Source: CAVTJL01 sp963752325
Lineage (GTDB): Bacteria; Pseudomonadota; Alphaproteobacteria; Geminicoccales; Geminicoccaceae
Length of the DNA stretch: 64,000 nucleotides
Direction: 5' to 3'
Assembly: GCA_963752325.1 (NCBI GenBank)
Contig: CAVVXU010000007.1
Span: forward strand, 310,001-374,000
The translations under genes and the position numbers were made by a program. Below the pieces are notes generated by a model. The model was not told the DNA's origin. It did not search any database and worked only from the letters and a program-made list of their open reading frames with translations. Each line of letters begins with the position of its first letter. The first letter of the stretch is position 1. Shown one piece after another: positions 18,466 through 27,178 of this stretch.

Positions 18466-19404
18466 TCAGAGCCATCCTGCTTGCCTGTACCAAGCTAGGC
18501 TCGCCCGCAACCCGTCAGCGAACCCCACGCGCGGCGCCCAGGCGACACTCGTAGCGTAGGCACCCGCCGCCACCCAGTCGGGATGAAAGAGCTCGCCGAG
18601 CTTCTCGCGGCTGAGGAAGGGCGCGTTGCCCGTCGCTCGTGCCACGAGCTCGCAACCGACCGCGATGGGCCATATGATCGCACGTGGCACGTCGATCAAG
18701 CGCACACGCCGCCCGAGCAGCGCCTCGGCGCTCGTCGCCAGGTCCTTCCAGTGATAGCCACCGGGGGCACCGTCGTCGGGCTCGACGATGGTACCCGGCG
18801 CCGCGGGCTGCCCCACGAGGCTCGCAAGAAGATCGGCCAGATCGTCCACGAAGAGTAGCGAGAAGCGCGTGCGGTAGGCCGCCGGGACCACGAGAAGGCC
18901 GCGGGCGAGGCCGGCGAAGATGGGCAGCGTGGCACGGTCCCCGGGGCCGTAGACCGCGGGCGGTCGCACGATCGCCAGCTGGAAAGCCTCCGCATGCTCG
19001 AGCGCGATGTCCTCGCCCTCGCGCTTGCTCCGCGCGTAGGCCGACACCTCGGGCGCGCTTGCCGCAAGCGAGGAGACGAGGATCAGCCGGCCCGGGCGCT
19101 CGACACCCAACATGGCCCGCGCCACCGCCGCCGTGCCCAGAGCATTGATGCGGTGATAGTCGGCGACGTGGCTGGCGCTCACCACGCCGGCGGCATGGAT
19201 TACCACCTGAGCTCCCGCAACGAGCTTGGAAAGCGCCGCCTCGTCGCCAAGGTCGCCCGCCACCGTCTCGACGCCGGGCCCCAGATGCGCCACGGCCGGT
19301 CGTCGCGCCAGGGCCCGCACGCCGATCCCTTCGCCTCGCAGGCGCTGGATCAGCCGCCGCCCGATGAAGCCCGTGCCGCCCGTGAGCGCCACGACATCGG
19401 ACAT
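18466..19404 (-). CDS. cerR: NAD(P)-dependent ceramide reductase-like extended SDR
   Basis: 312-residue extended short-chain dehydrogenase/epimerase family protein. The dinucleotide loop TGGTGFIG is at residues 8-15, the catalytic pair is Tyr123 and Lys127 in YARSK, and VRPPAVYGPGDRATLPIF near 145 is the usual substrate-side block. In Caulobacter the homologous gene (cerR) reduces the 3-oxo group of oxidised ceramide. Here it lies in the same minus-strand operon as acyl-AMP ligase, acyl carrier protein and serine palmitoyltransferase, supporting that role. No membrane anchor is obvious apart from a hydrophobic C-terminal stretch (IIWPIAVGCELVARA). Confidence 0.83.
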   Translation of the reverse strand: MSDVVALTGGTGFIGRRLIQRLRGEGIGVRALARRPAVAHLGPGVETVAGDLGDEAALSKLVAGAQVVIHAAGVVSASHVADYHRINALGTAAVARAMLGVERPGRLILVSSLAASAPEVSAYARSKREGEDIALEHAEAFQLAIVRPPAVYGPGDRATLPIFAGLARGLLVVPAAYRTRFSLLFVDDLADLLASLVGQPAAPGTIVEPDDGAPGGYHWKDLATSAEALLGRRVRLIDVPRAIIWPIAVGCELVARATGNAPFLSREKLGELFHPDWVAAGAYATSVAWAPRVGFADGLRASLAWYRQAGWL

Positions 19405-19439
19405 GGCCGGAGAGGCTTGGCGCCGGGCGCCCGCCGCCG

Positions 19440-21242
19440 TCAGCTGGCGACGGCGAGCATGCCCATCTCGGCGGGCGGCGCGACGAACGCAGGCAGGCTC
19501 GCCACATCACGGATGAGGCCGCTCATATAGTTGGCCTTGGCGGCGGCACGGCTGAGCTTGCCGGAGGTCGTGAAGGTCAGCGAGCGGGTTGGTGCCAGCA
19601 CGACCTCGCAGTCGACGCCCGCCGTCCGATGAACCGCGCTCTGCACCTGTCGCCGCAGGTCCTGCTGCGCCTCGGCGTCGCTGGTCCGGCACTGGACCAC
19701 CACGACGACCTGCTCCCGGTCATCGTCGCCAGTCACGCTGAAGGCCGCGACGTCGCCGGCGCGCACCGCCTCGATCCGCTCGACCGCCCACTCGAGATCC
19801 TGCGGCCAGATGTTACGGCCGCTGAAGATGATGAGGTCCTTCGTGCGGCCGGTGATCACGAGCTCGCCGTTGATCATGTAGCCCATGTCGCCGGTGTCGA
19901 GCCAGCCGCCTGGCAGCCGCACGCTACGCGTCGCCTCCGTGTTGCGGAAGTAGCAGGTCATGAGGCTGGGCCCGTGGATGCAGACCCGGCCCACCACCCG
20001 ATCGGGGAGGCGCCGGTTGAGATCGTCGCGGATCTCGACCTCGTAGCCGGGCATGGCACGGCCGCAGTTGACGAAGGCCCGGGTACGGCGGCCCGGCCGG
20101 TCTTCGCCGTCGGACACGGCGATCGCCCGACGGCGGCGCTCGAACGCCTCGCCCTGCTCCACCACATCGACCGTGACGCCACGACCCAACGGCGCGAAGG
20201 TCACGGCGAGCGTGGCCTCTGCAAGGCCGTAGCTCGGCAGGAACGCCTTGGCGTCGAAGCCGGCCGCGGCAAAGGTGTTGGCGAAGTCGCCAAGCGCCTT
20301 CGGCCGGATCATCTCGCCGCCGATGCCCGCCACGCGCCACGCGCTGAGGTCGAGCTCCTGGCTCACACCGCTCGCTGCACGCCTGGCGCAGAGCTCGTAG
20401 CCGAAGGTCGGGCTGAACGAGATCGTGCCGCGCTGCTCGGACATGACCTTGAGCCAGACCATCGGCCGGCGGGCGAAGCCCGTCGTCGGGATGTAGTCGA
20501 CCGTGATCTGGGCCAGCACGGGCGTCAGGCAGCAGCCCACGAGGCCCATGTCGTGATAGAGCGGCAGCCAGGAGACGCAGCGGTCGCCGGGGCGCAGCTG
20601 CAAGCCATGGCGGCCGATCGCCTCGGCATTGGCGTTGATCGCGCGCTGCGTCACCAGGACGCCCCGCGGCAGGCTCGTGCTGCCCGAGGAGTACTGGATG
20701 TAGCAGGGTTCCGCCGAGGTCAGCGGCGACAGGGTCTGCTCGCTCTCGGGCAGGCTCATCAGCGCGTCGACCGTGGCGACCACGTCGACGGAGGTGCCGG
20801 CGGAGGCCGCGGTCAGCGTCGCGATCAGCTCCTGTGCCCCGATCGCGGCGCGGGCATCGGCGCTCTCGAGCATGCTGCGCAACCGCTCGATATAGGCGCT
20901 CTGACCACCGAAGTTCACGCACACCGGCAGCGGCACCGGCACCACACCCGCATACTGGCAGGCAAAGAAGACGATCAGGAAGTCGGGCGTCGTCTCGGCG
21001 ATGACACCCACCCGATCGCCCCGCTGCAGGCCGGCCATGAGGAGACGCGAGGCCAGAGACCGCGCGCGCTCACGCAGCTCTCGATAGGGAAGGGCACGCT
21101 CCAGCTCGCCGCGGGTCGAGAAGAAGTTGAAACCGGTGTCGCCCTGAGCTGCATAGTCCAGCCCCTCGGACAGCGTCGCAAAGCCGCCCACCTGGAAGGG
21201 CAGGTCGCTGTTCGCGCTCGGCGTGGGTCCGCGCATGCTCAT
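19440..21242 (-). CDS. Fatty acyl-AMP ligase / acyl-ACP synthetase for sphingolipid synthesis
   Basis: 600-residue ANL-superfamily enzyme that activates a fatty acid as acyl-AMP and transfers it to an acyl carrier protein. The AMP-binding signature YIQYSSGSTSLPRGV is near residue 185, WLPLYHDMGLVG near 230, SYGLAEATLAV near 335 and LDTGDMGYMINGELVITGRTKDLII near 435, typical of FadD32-type fatty acyl-AMP ligases. Start 21242 (or the Met at 21236) is chosen; a frame from 21350 adds 36 Arg/Trp-rich residues unlike the family. It is the first gene of the minus-strand operon and most likely loads the acyl carrier protein two genes downstream. Confidence 0.86.
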   Translation of the reverse strand: MSMRGPTPSANSDLPFQVGGFATLSEGLDYAAQGDTGFNFFSTRGELERALPYRELRERARSLASRLLMAGLQRGDRVGVIAETTPDFLIVFFACQYAGVVPVPLPVCVNFGGQSAYIERLRSMLESADARAAIGAQELIATLTAASAGTSVDVVATVDALMSLPESEQTLSPLTSAEPCYIQYSSGSTSLPRGVLVTQRAINANAEAIGRHGLQLRPGDRCVSWLPLYHDMGLVGCCLTPVLAQITVDYIPTTGFARRPMVWLKVMSEQRGTISFSPTFGYELCARRAASGVSQELDLSAWRVAGIGGEMIRPKALGDFANTFAAAGFDAKAFLPSYGLAEATLAVTFAPLGRGVTVDVVEQGEAFERRRRAIAVSDGEDRPGRRTRAFVNCGRAMPGYEVEIRDDLNRRLPDRVVGRVCIHGPSLMTCYFRNTEATRSVRLPGGWLDTGDMGYMINGELVITGRTKDLIIFSGRNIWPQDLEWAVERIEAVRAGDVAAFSVTGDDDREQVVVVVQCRTSDAEAQQDLRRQVQSAVHRTAGVDCEVVLAPTRSLTFTTSGKLSRAAAKANYMSGLIRDVASLPAFVAPPAEMGMLAVAS

Positions 21243-21763
21243 TTCGTCAGGCCTCGATCCGTTCCAGCGGAGCGCTCGCGATCCGTCCCATCGCACCGAG
21301 CGGGCAGGCGCTACTCTCTGCCCCGAGGGGAAGCGAAAGCCGCCCCTCACAACCGCTCATGCGCGTGCGACGAATGCCAGATGCTCCTCGTCCTGTGATG
21401 CACCGCCGGGTCCCGGGCAGAGGACCCCCTCCATGGTCGCGGTCACATCACGAGATGCTCTCTTTCGGTTCTGGCCTGCCGGTTCGGTGATCGACCGGGC
21501 TAGGGCTGTCTCCAGCGAGCATCTCGCATGGCAGGAACGTAGGGAGGGCTCTCGCTACTCACCACTCAACTTCTGTTGCAGAATGTTACACGGGTGCGTG
21601 CAGCGGAGAGTAGCGCTTGCGCCGCCGGGCATTGGCTGGCTCTTGAAGTAAGGGCGCGTCAATTGAACGCGGCGAGGAGTGAGCGTCCTGTCGACAAAGA
21701 ATTCGCGGCCGCAGCGGGGACGATTGGTATAGAGCTGTTACTTGGACGCCACGGTGCTTGGCC
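21243..21763. other. 521-bp intergenic region upstream of the acyl-AMP ligase operon
   Basis: No supportable gene. The region must contain the promoter for the minus-strand sphingolipid operon. Composition is locally more AT-rich between about 21560 and 21760 than in the flanking genes. A compact run of SalI, EcoRI and NotI recognition sequences occurs at 21690-21712. Frames across this stretch (for example 21223-21651 on the plus strand) are arginine/serine-rich and unlike any family. Confidence 0.6.
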
Positions 21764-22084
21764 TCACTGGCTGACCGGGTTGCGTCTGCTCGCGCACTGA
21801 AGCGCCCGGCCGCCGACCATCACCGTATTCACCATGCGGCAAGCCACCAGCCCGTCGCCGTCCACGAGCCAGAGCTTGTTGCCGCCGATGACGGTCGGCG
21901 TCGGTGCTGCTGCGGGCTCGGCTGCGTCCGACCCTTTCGGCCGCGACGGCTCGCCGCGGAGCACGGTCACACCCCAGACGGCCGCCGAGCCCGAGCCACG
22001 GGAGACGTCGACGCCAGCCGCCAGTCCCGCTCCTGTCGGCAAGGTCAAGAGCGCGAGCACGCCGAGAAGCGCTGTCTTGGCCAT
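21764..22084 (-). CDS. Small secreted hypothetical protein
   Basis: 106-residue protein not recognised as any family. It starts MAKTALLGVLALLTLPTGAG, a classic signal peptide with probable cleavage after LAAG. The mature part is short, rich in Gly, Ala and Ser and contains two cysteines (VACRMV and LQCASR) that could form a disulfide in the periplasm. A strong ribosome site (GGGAG) lies about eight bases before the ATG at 22084, which supports translation. It points the same way as the sphingolipid operon but is separated from it by 0.5 kb. Confidence 0.6.
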   Translation of the reverse strand: MAKTALLGVLALLTLPTGAGLAAGVDVSRGSGSAAVWGVTVLRGEPSRPKGSDAAEPAAAPTPTVIGGNKLWLVDGDGLVACRMVNTVMVGGRALQCASRRNPVSQ

Positions 22085-22258
22085 CGTGATCTCCCGCTTG
22101 TATCGGCCGCCTTTGGCCATGCACCGGTCACCGGCCCGAGCTTCGCCTGCGGCGCGCCTCTGCACATCGGGGGATGATCAGACTAAGTACCGGCCTATGC
22201 TGACGGTGTGCCCGGTGGTGTGCCAGTCATCTTCTCTTAACAAGCGAGGAGGACCGCA

Positions 22259-22948
22259 GTGCAACTCACATGGCTCGGTCATTCGGCCTTCCATCTCGTG
22301 ACCGCGACCCAGAGCATCCTGATCGACCCGTTCTGGACCGGGAACCCGACCTTCCCGGCGGCCTACGAGGACGGGCTCGACGCCGTCGACACGATCGTCC
22401 TCACGCACGGCCACGAGGATCACATCGGCGACACGGCACGGCTCGCCAAGAAATACGGCGCCACGCTCGTGGCCCAGTACGAGATCTGCATGTGGCTGAG
22501 CGGCCAGGGCGTGGACAAGCTGCAGCCGATGAACACCGGCGGCTGCATCGAGCATCAGGGCGTGCGCTACTGCATGGTGCAGGCGTTCCACAGCTCCGCC
22601 ATCATCAAGGATGGCGTGCCGGTGACGATGGGCGATCCGGCGGGCTTCGTCATCAAGGCCGACGGGACCAGCCTCTACCACGCCGGCGACACGGCCATCT
22701 TCTCCGACATGGCGCTGATCCAGCGCATCCATCAGCCCAAGGTGGGCCTGATCCCGATCGGCGACCGCTTCACGATGGGTCCCGAGACGGCGGCCATGGC
22801 CTGCAACGAGCTCTTGGACCTCGAGCTGATCGTGCCCATCCACTGGGGCACGTTCGACCTGCTCTCGGGCGACCCCAAGGAGTTTGCCGGCCTCGTCAAG
22901 CGCGGGAGCGTCAAGATCGCGACCCCAGGCGAGCCCTTCGACGTCTGA
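22259..22948 (+). CDS. UPF0173 family metal-dependent hydrolase (metallo-beta-lactamase fold)
   Basis: 229-residue cytosolic hydrolase of the UPF0173 family. The zinc motif HGHEDHIGD is near residue 47, with further metal ligands in YHAGDTAIFSDM near 140 and PIHWGTFDLL near 198; all family blocks are intact and the length is normal. Physiological substrate is unknown for most members. The GTG start at 22259 is fixed by a strong AGGAGGA ribosome site six bases upstream and by the conserved MQLTWLGHSAF N-terminus. Confidence 0.87.
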   Translation: MQLTWLGHSAFHLVTATQSILIDPFWTGNPTFPAAYEDGLDAVDTIVLTHGHEDHIGDTARLAKKYGATLVAQYEICMWLSGQGVDKLQPMNTGGCIEHQGVRYCMVQAFHSSAIIKDGVPVTMGDPAGFVIKADGTSLYHAGDTAIFSDMALIQRIHQPKVGLIPIGDRFTMGPETAAMACNELLDLELIVPIHWGTFDLLSGDPKEFAGLVKRGSVKIATPGEPFDV

Positions 22949-22963
22949 GCGGCGCGCACAAGA

Positions 22964-22995
22964 AAGGGGCGCCGACGGCTTGGCCGGCACCCCTT
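22964..22995 (-). terminator. Terminator hairpin between convergent genes
   Basis: Arms AAGGGGCGCCG (22964-22974) and CGGCACCCCTT (22985-22995) pair at ten of eleven positions around a ten-base loop. On the minus strand the hairpin is followed by a pyrimidine run (CTTTCTTG), so it probably ends the minus-strand dehydrogenase operon; it could also act on the plus-strand hydrolase gene, 16 bases after its stop. Confidence 0.6.
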
Positions 22996-23013
22996 CGCTC
23001 GAGCGAGAAAAGA

Positions 23014-24138
23014 TCAGCCGGCGAGGGCGATGATCAGCTCGTTGACCTCGGCCGCCTTCTCCATGTGCACGAGATGGCCGGCATCGTCGAAGATAGTCAC
23101 CTTGACGGAGTTGGGCGCCGCCTCGGCGTGGCTGGCTGGCAGGATGCGGTCCTGCTTGCCCCAGATGATCTGCGCCGGCACCTTCAGCTCGCCCAGCCTG
23201 GGCGCCAGATCGAGCGCCTGGCTGCCGCCCGCGAAGGCCGCCGTCGCGATGGCGTTGAGCGCCTCGGTGACGCCGTCCATCCGCTTGAACTTCAGGACGT
23301 CCTCGACCATGTCGCGCGTCACGAGGGCGGGGTTGGCGACCAGCATCTCGAGGACGGGCTTGAGCTTCTTCGCCCGGCTCGTGGCAATGAAGCCGTCGAT
23401 ATACTCCATTGAGATGTCGGGCCCGAGGCCGGCTGGGGCCAGCATCGTGACCGATGCCACCTTCTCCGGGTGATTGAGCGCGATGTCGAGGCAGATGCCG
23501 CCGCCCAGCGAGTGGCCGACGAGATGCGCCTTCTCCGCCCCCACCGCCGCCATGAAGTCGACGACAGCGGTGGCGAGCGCGCCCACATCGGCCCCGTCGC
23601 CCACCTCCTTGGTCGAGCCGCCATGGCCCGGCAGGTCGACCGCGTAGGTGGTGTGGGTCTCGGAGAGCTTCTCCTGGTTAAAGAGCCAGTTGTTGAGATC
23701 GCCGCCGAAGCCGTGGACGAAGATGACGGGCGGCCCCTCGGCGCTCCCCAGCTTGAGGAAGCGCAGCTTGCGGCCGCCGGCCTCGATCGTCTCGGGCTCG
23801 GGGCCGCCGCCCGCCTCCGCTGCGGCTGCCGCTGCGGCGGCGAACTTCTCCTGGAACTCCGCGATGAAGCTCTCCACCTCGGCGTCCGCCACCGAGGTCG
23901 CGGCGCAGACGGCGAGGAGGGCGCCCACCAGCACCGTCTCGCCGTCCTGGACGGTCCTCCGACGGAGATGGCCGGCGATCGGGCTCTCGAAGACGTTCGC
24001 GATCTTCGAGGTCTCGATGTCGGCGATCTCCTGGCCCTTCTTGATGTCGCTGCCCTCCTCGACATGCCATTGGGCGAGCATGCCCTCCTGCATGGCGAGG
24101 CCCCACTTCGGCATGACGATGGGCTCGATATCCGCCAT
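23014..24138 (-). CDS. acoC: Acetoin dehydrogenase E2-like: lipoyl domain fused to alpha/beta hydrolase
   Basis: 374-residue AcoC-type dihydrolipoamide acetyltransferase. Residues 1-80 are a lipoyl domain with the lipoylated lysine in DIETSKIANVFESPI; after an Ala-rich linker (about 92-105) the rest is an alpha/beta-hydrolase domain with oxyanion HGFGGDLNNW, nucleophile GHSLGGG and catalytic His in AGHLVHMEKA. This fusion is typical of acetoin cleavage systems. The start at 24138 overlaps the E1-beta stop (ATGA). A longer frame from 24255 runs through the E1-beta gene and is rejected. No E3 gene is present, so the complex would use a shared dihydrolipoamide dehydrogenase. Confidence 0.86.
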   Translation of the reverse strand: MADIEPIVMPKWGLAMQEGMLAQWHVEEGSDIKKGQEIADIETSKIANVFESPIAGHLRRRTVQDGETVLVGALLAVCAATSVADAEVESFIAEFQEKFAAAAAAAAEAGGGPEPETIEAGGRKLRFLKLGSAEGPPVIFVHGFGGDLNNWLFNQEKLSETHTTYAVDLPGHGGSTKEVGDGADVGALATAVVDFMAAVGAEKAHLVGHSLGGGICLDIALNHPEKVASVTMLAPAGLGPDISMEYIDGFIATSRAKKLKPVLEMLVANPALVTRDMVEDVLKFKRMDGVTEALNAIATAAFAGGSQALDLAPRLGELKVPAQIIWGKQDRILPASHAEAAPNSVKVTIFDDAGHLVHMEKAAEVNELIIALAG

Positions 24139-25151
24139 CAGCTGGCCTTCCCCATCACGGACCGCACCGCCGCCTCGATCTTGTCGACGCCGGGGATATA
24201 GAGATCCTCGAGCGCCGGCGAGAAGGGCACCGGAGCGTGCGGTGACGTCACGCACTTGATGGGCGCCTCGAGGTCATCGAAGCAGTTCTCACAGATCAGC
24301 GCCGAGATGTCGGCCGCCATGCTGCATCGCGGATGTGCCTCGTCGACGACGACCACTCGGCCGGTCTCGGACGCGGTCTCGAGGATCGTTTCCCTGTCGA
24401 GCGGCGAGGTGGTCCGGGGGTCGACGACGGTGCAGGAGATGCCGTCCTTCGCCACCTTGTCGGCCACTTGGTTGGCGAAGTTCACCATCCGGCCAAAGGC
24501 GATGATCGTGACGTCGTCGCCCTCGCGGGTGATGTTGGCCTCGCCGAAGGGAATGGCGTAGGCGTCGTCGGGAACCTCGACCTCCTCGTCGTACATCGCC
24601 TTGTGCTCAAAGAACATCACCGGGTCATCGTCGCGGATGGCCTGGATCAGGAGGCCCTTCGCCTCATAGGCGTTGGAGGGCAGCACCACCTTCAGGCCCG
24701 GGATGTGCGTGAACAGCGGATAGAGACACTGGCTGTGCTGCGAAGCGGCGCGGAACCCGGCGCCGTACATGGTGCGGATCACGACGGGCGTCACCGCCTT
24801 GCCGCCGAACATGTACCTGAACTTGGCCGCCTGATTGTAGATCTGGTCGAAGCACACGCCCATGAAGTCGACGAACATGAGCTCGGCCACCGGCCGCAGC
24901 CCGGTCGCTGCGGCGCCGACCGCGGCGCCGATGAAGGCGCTCTCCGTGATTGGCGTGTCGAGGACCCGATCCCGGCCGAACTGGGGCATCAGGCCCTTGG
25001 TGACGCCGAGCGGCCCGCCCCAGGCATCGTCCTCGCCCGGGGCACCCATGCCGCCGGCCACGTCCTCACCCATCACGATAACGCGGGGGTCGCGCTCCAT
25101 CTCCTGACGGAGCGCCTCGTTGATCGCTTGGCGATAGCTCTTCTTGGCCAT
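24138..25151 (-). CDS. acoB: Alpha-ketoacid/acetoin dehydrogenase E1 subunit beta
   Basis: 337-residue transketolase-like beta subunit. Motifs visible are VMGEDVAGGMG near residue 24, DTPITESAFIGAAVGAA near 60, QAAKFRYMFGG near 110, PSNAYEAKGLL near 165 and VVDPRTTSPLDRETI near 250, all typical of TPP-dependent E1-beta proteins. It starts at 25151 (MAKKSYRQAINEALRQ), 14 bases after the E1-alpha stop. With E1-alpha it forms the decarboxylating component that feeds acyl groups to the neighbouring E2. Acetoin is the likely substrate because of the hydrolase-fused E2, but a pyruvate or other 2-oxoacid dehydrogenase cannot be ruled out. Confidence 0.86.
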   Translation of the reverse strand: MAKKSYRQAINEALRQEMERDPRVIVMGEDVAGGMGAPGEDDAWGGPLGVTKGLMPQFGRDRVLDTPITESAFIGAAVGAAATGLRPVAELMFVDFMGVCFDQIYNQAAKFRYMFGGKAVTPVVIRTMYGAGFRAASQHSQCLYPLFTHIPGLKVVLPSNAYEAKGLLIQAIRDDDPVMFFEHKAMYDEEVEVPDDAYAIPFGEANITREGDDVTIIAFGRMVNFANQVADKVAKDGISCTVVDPRTTSPLDRETILETASETGRVVVVDEAHPRCSMAADISALICENCFDDLEAPIKCVTSPHAPVPFSPALEDLYIPGVDKIEAAVRSVMGKAS

Positions 25152-25165
25152 TCGAAGGCACTCCC

Positions 25166-26132
25166 TTAATAACGGACGTAGACGTCGGTCAGCAGATCGG
25201 CCTCGGTCGGCATCGCCGCTCCCTTGGCCTCTACCGTGACCTGATCGACCATCGACTTGATCTCGGCGTCGATCTCGTCGAGCGCCTCGCCATCGAGGAG
25301 CGCCGCCTCGGTCACGCGCTGGCGGAAGATCTTCAGCGGATCCTTGGTCGCCCGCAGCTTCGCCACCTCGTCGGGCCCGCGATAGGTCATCGCGTCGCCT
25401 TCGAAATGCCCGAAATAGCGGTTGAGCTTGGCATGGACGAGGCTCGGGCCGCCGCCTCCGCGCGCGCGCTCGATAACCTCGCGGGCCACCTCGTGCATTG
25501 CGAAGAAGTCGCTGCCGTCGACCTCGTGGGCCGGCATGCCGAAGCCCTTGGCACGGTCCGACTGGGTGCCGCTCACCGACCAGTTGGAGGCGGTGGACTC
25601 GGCGTAGCCATTGTCCTCGACCACGAAGATGGCCGGCAGGTTCCAGGCGCGGGCCAGGTTGTAGGACTCGAGCGTCGTGCCCTGGTTCGAGCCGCCGTCG
25701 CCGACGAAGGCGATGGCGACACCGCCCGTCTTGAGAGTTCTTGGCGGTCAGCGCGGCACCGCAGATCAGCGGGGGCCCGCCGCCCACGATGCCGTTGGCG
25801 CCCATCATGCCGTGGCTGAGGTCGGCGATGTGCATCGAGCCGCCCTTGCCGCCGCAGAGGCCATCCTTCCGGCCGAAGATCTCGTGCATCATGCCGCTCA
25901 CATCGCAGCCCTTGGCGATGCAGTGGCCGTGCCCGCGATGGGTCGAGGCGATCCTGTCATTGTCGTTGAGGTGCATGCAAAAGCCGACGGCGGACGCCTC
26001 CTCGCCGGCGTAGAGATGCACGAATCCCGGGATGTTGCCCGCGGAGAACTCGTCGTGCACCCGCTCCTCGAAATCGCGAATCGTGCGCATCCGACGATAG
26101 GCCGTGAGCAGATCCTCGCGACTGAGCTGCAT
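25166..26132 (-). CDS. acoA: Alpha-ketoacid/acetoin dehydrogenase E1 subunit alpha
   Basis: TPP-binding alpha subunit of about 321 residues. The N-terminal YRRMRTIRDFEERVHDEF, the GHGHCIAKG and GKGGSMHIAD blocks and GANGIVGGGPPLICG are present. The TPP motif GDGGSNQGTTLESYNLA ... EDNGYAES lies across a frame break near 25737: the first frame stops being family-like after TAKNS and the next frame resumes at AIAFVGDGG, consistent with one indel. Downstream are E1-beta and the hydrolase-fused E2. The 129 bases upstream (26133-26261) separate it from an IclR regulator transcribed in the same direction. Confidence 0.84.
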
Positions 26133-26261
26133 ATTTCACTCCCTGATGGCTCTGCGCCGCGGGCCAAAGTCGCCGTAGCGCACTGGCTCTCCTAGAACTG
26201 GCGCAGAAGGTGCTGACCGCGGCCTGCGCTGTCAAGCGGGCGGCGCAAGGAGTAGGGGTCG

Positions 26262-27080
26262 TCAATCGTCGCGGCTGGTCGCAGCCGTGAATCCCACCCG
26301 CCGCGACAGCCGCTCCGCCATTTGCCCGAGACGTTCGCCGGTCGCTGCCTCGTCCAGCGGATTGCCCACGGTCTGCATATAGGGAACGGTCAGCGCGGCG
26401 ACGGCGGCACCCTGGCGGTCGCGGACCGGGTAGGAGAGGTCGGTGATGCCGACCGTGGTGTCGCTGCGTGCCACCTCGTGGCCACGGGCGAGGATGGCGC
26501 CGAGACGCCCGAGCAGCAGCCGCTCGTCCGGGACGCTCCCGATCTCGCGGGCCCGGGCGATCCGCCGCTCGCGCTCGGCTGGCTCCTGGAACGCCGCCAG
26601 CACCCGCCCCGACGCCGTGTCGGCAAGCTCGAAGGCAGCGCCGAGCCTGACGGTGAAGCCCCGCGGTCGCGGGCTCTCGACTTGCGCCACGACCAGGATC
26701 CGCCCGTCATTGTAGACCGAGAGGTGGCAGGACTGCCCCGTCTCCTCGGCAAGCCCGCGCATGAGCGGCAGCGCCTCGTTCATGAGCCTGCTCATCGGCG
26801 GATGCCGGTGCGCCAGCTCGAAGAGCCTGAGCGTCAGGGCGAAGGTCCCGTCATCGCCCTTGTGGATGTAGCCGCGCTCATCGAGCGCCACGATCATCCG
26901 GAAGAGCTCCCCCATCGAGCGTCCGAGACGGGCCGCCATCTGGTTCGCCGTCAGGCCCTGCTGCTCGCCCGCCAGCAGCTCGAGCATATCGAGACCCTTC
27001 TCGAGGGCCGGGGCGCTGTACCTCCGCCTCGGCTCGCCGTCACCCGGCGGGGCGGTCGCGGATGAGGAAGGGCCCTTCAT
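26262..27080 (-). CDS. IclR family transcriptional regulator
   Basis: 272-residue regulator. Residues 20-85 form the winged helix-turn-helix (LEKGLDMLELLAGEQQGLTANQMAARLGRSMGELFRMI), and the rest is the IclR effector domain, with GQSCHLSVYNDGRILVVAQVES near 110 and GVAALTVPYMQ-like residues near 230. The start at 27080 gives a short polar tail before the HTH; a frame from 27137 would extend into the divergent promoter. It is transcribed ahead of the E1/E2 genes and divergently from a phytanoyl-CoA dioxygenase gene, so it probably controls both units in response to a small acid. Confidence 0.85.
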   Translation of the reverse strand: MKGPSSSATAPPGDGEPRRRYSAPALEKGLDMLELLAGEQQGLTANQMAARLGRSMGELFRMIVALDERGYIHKGDDGTFALTLRLFELAHRHPPMSRLMNEALPLMRGLAEETGQSCHLSVYNDGRILVVAQVESPRPRGFTVRLGAAFELADTASGRVLAAFQEPAERERRIARAREIGSVPDERLLLGRLGAILARGHEVARSDTTVGITDLSYPVRDRQGAAVAALTVPYMQTVGNPLDEAATGERLGQMAERLSRRVGFTAATSRDD

Positions 27081-27178
27081 TGGCGAAATCTCTCTTGCAT
27101 CACTGAAACAGAGTGCGCCATGATCGGGCCAGTCCACAAGCCGGCCGTGGAGCGGGTCGGAAAATGGGGGGCCTTCTC

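Noticed and set aside
19629..21398. 589-codon plus-strand frame opposite the fatty acyl-AMP ligase
   Set aside because: The opposite strand has all ANL-enzyme motifs; this frame is His/Arg/Asp-rich without domain features.
24138..26132. A single 664-residue fused E1alpha-E1beta protein
   Set aside because: The middle of that frame is out-of-frame Arg-rich sequence; the correct E1-alpha half lies in another frame with its own stop at 25166 and E1-beta has its own start at 25151.
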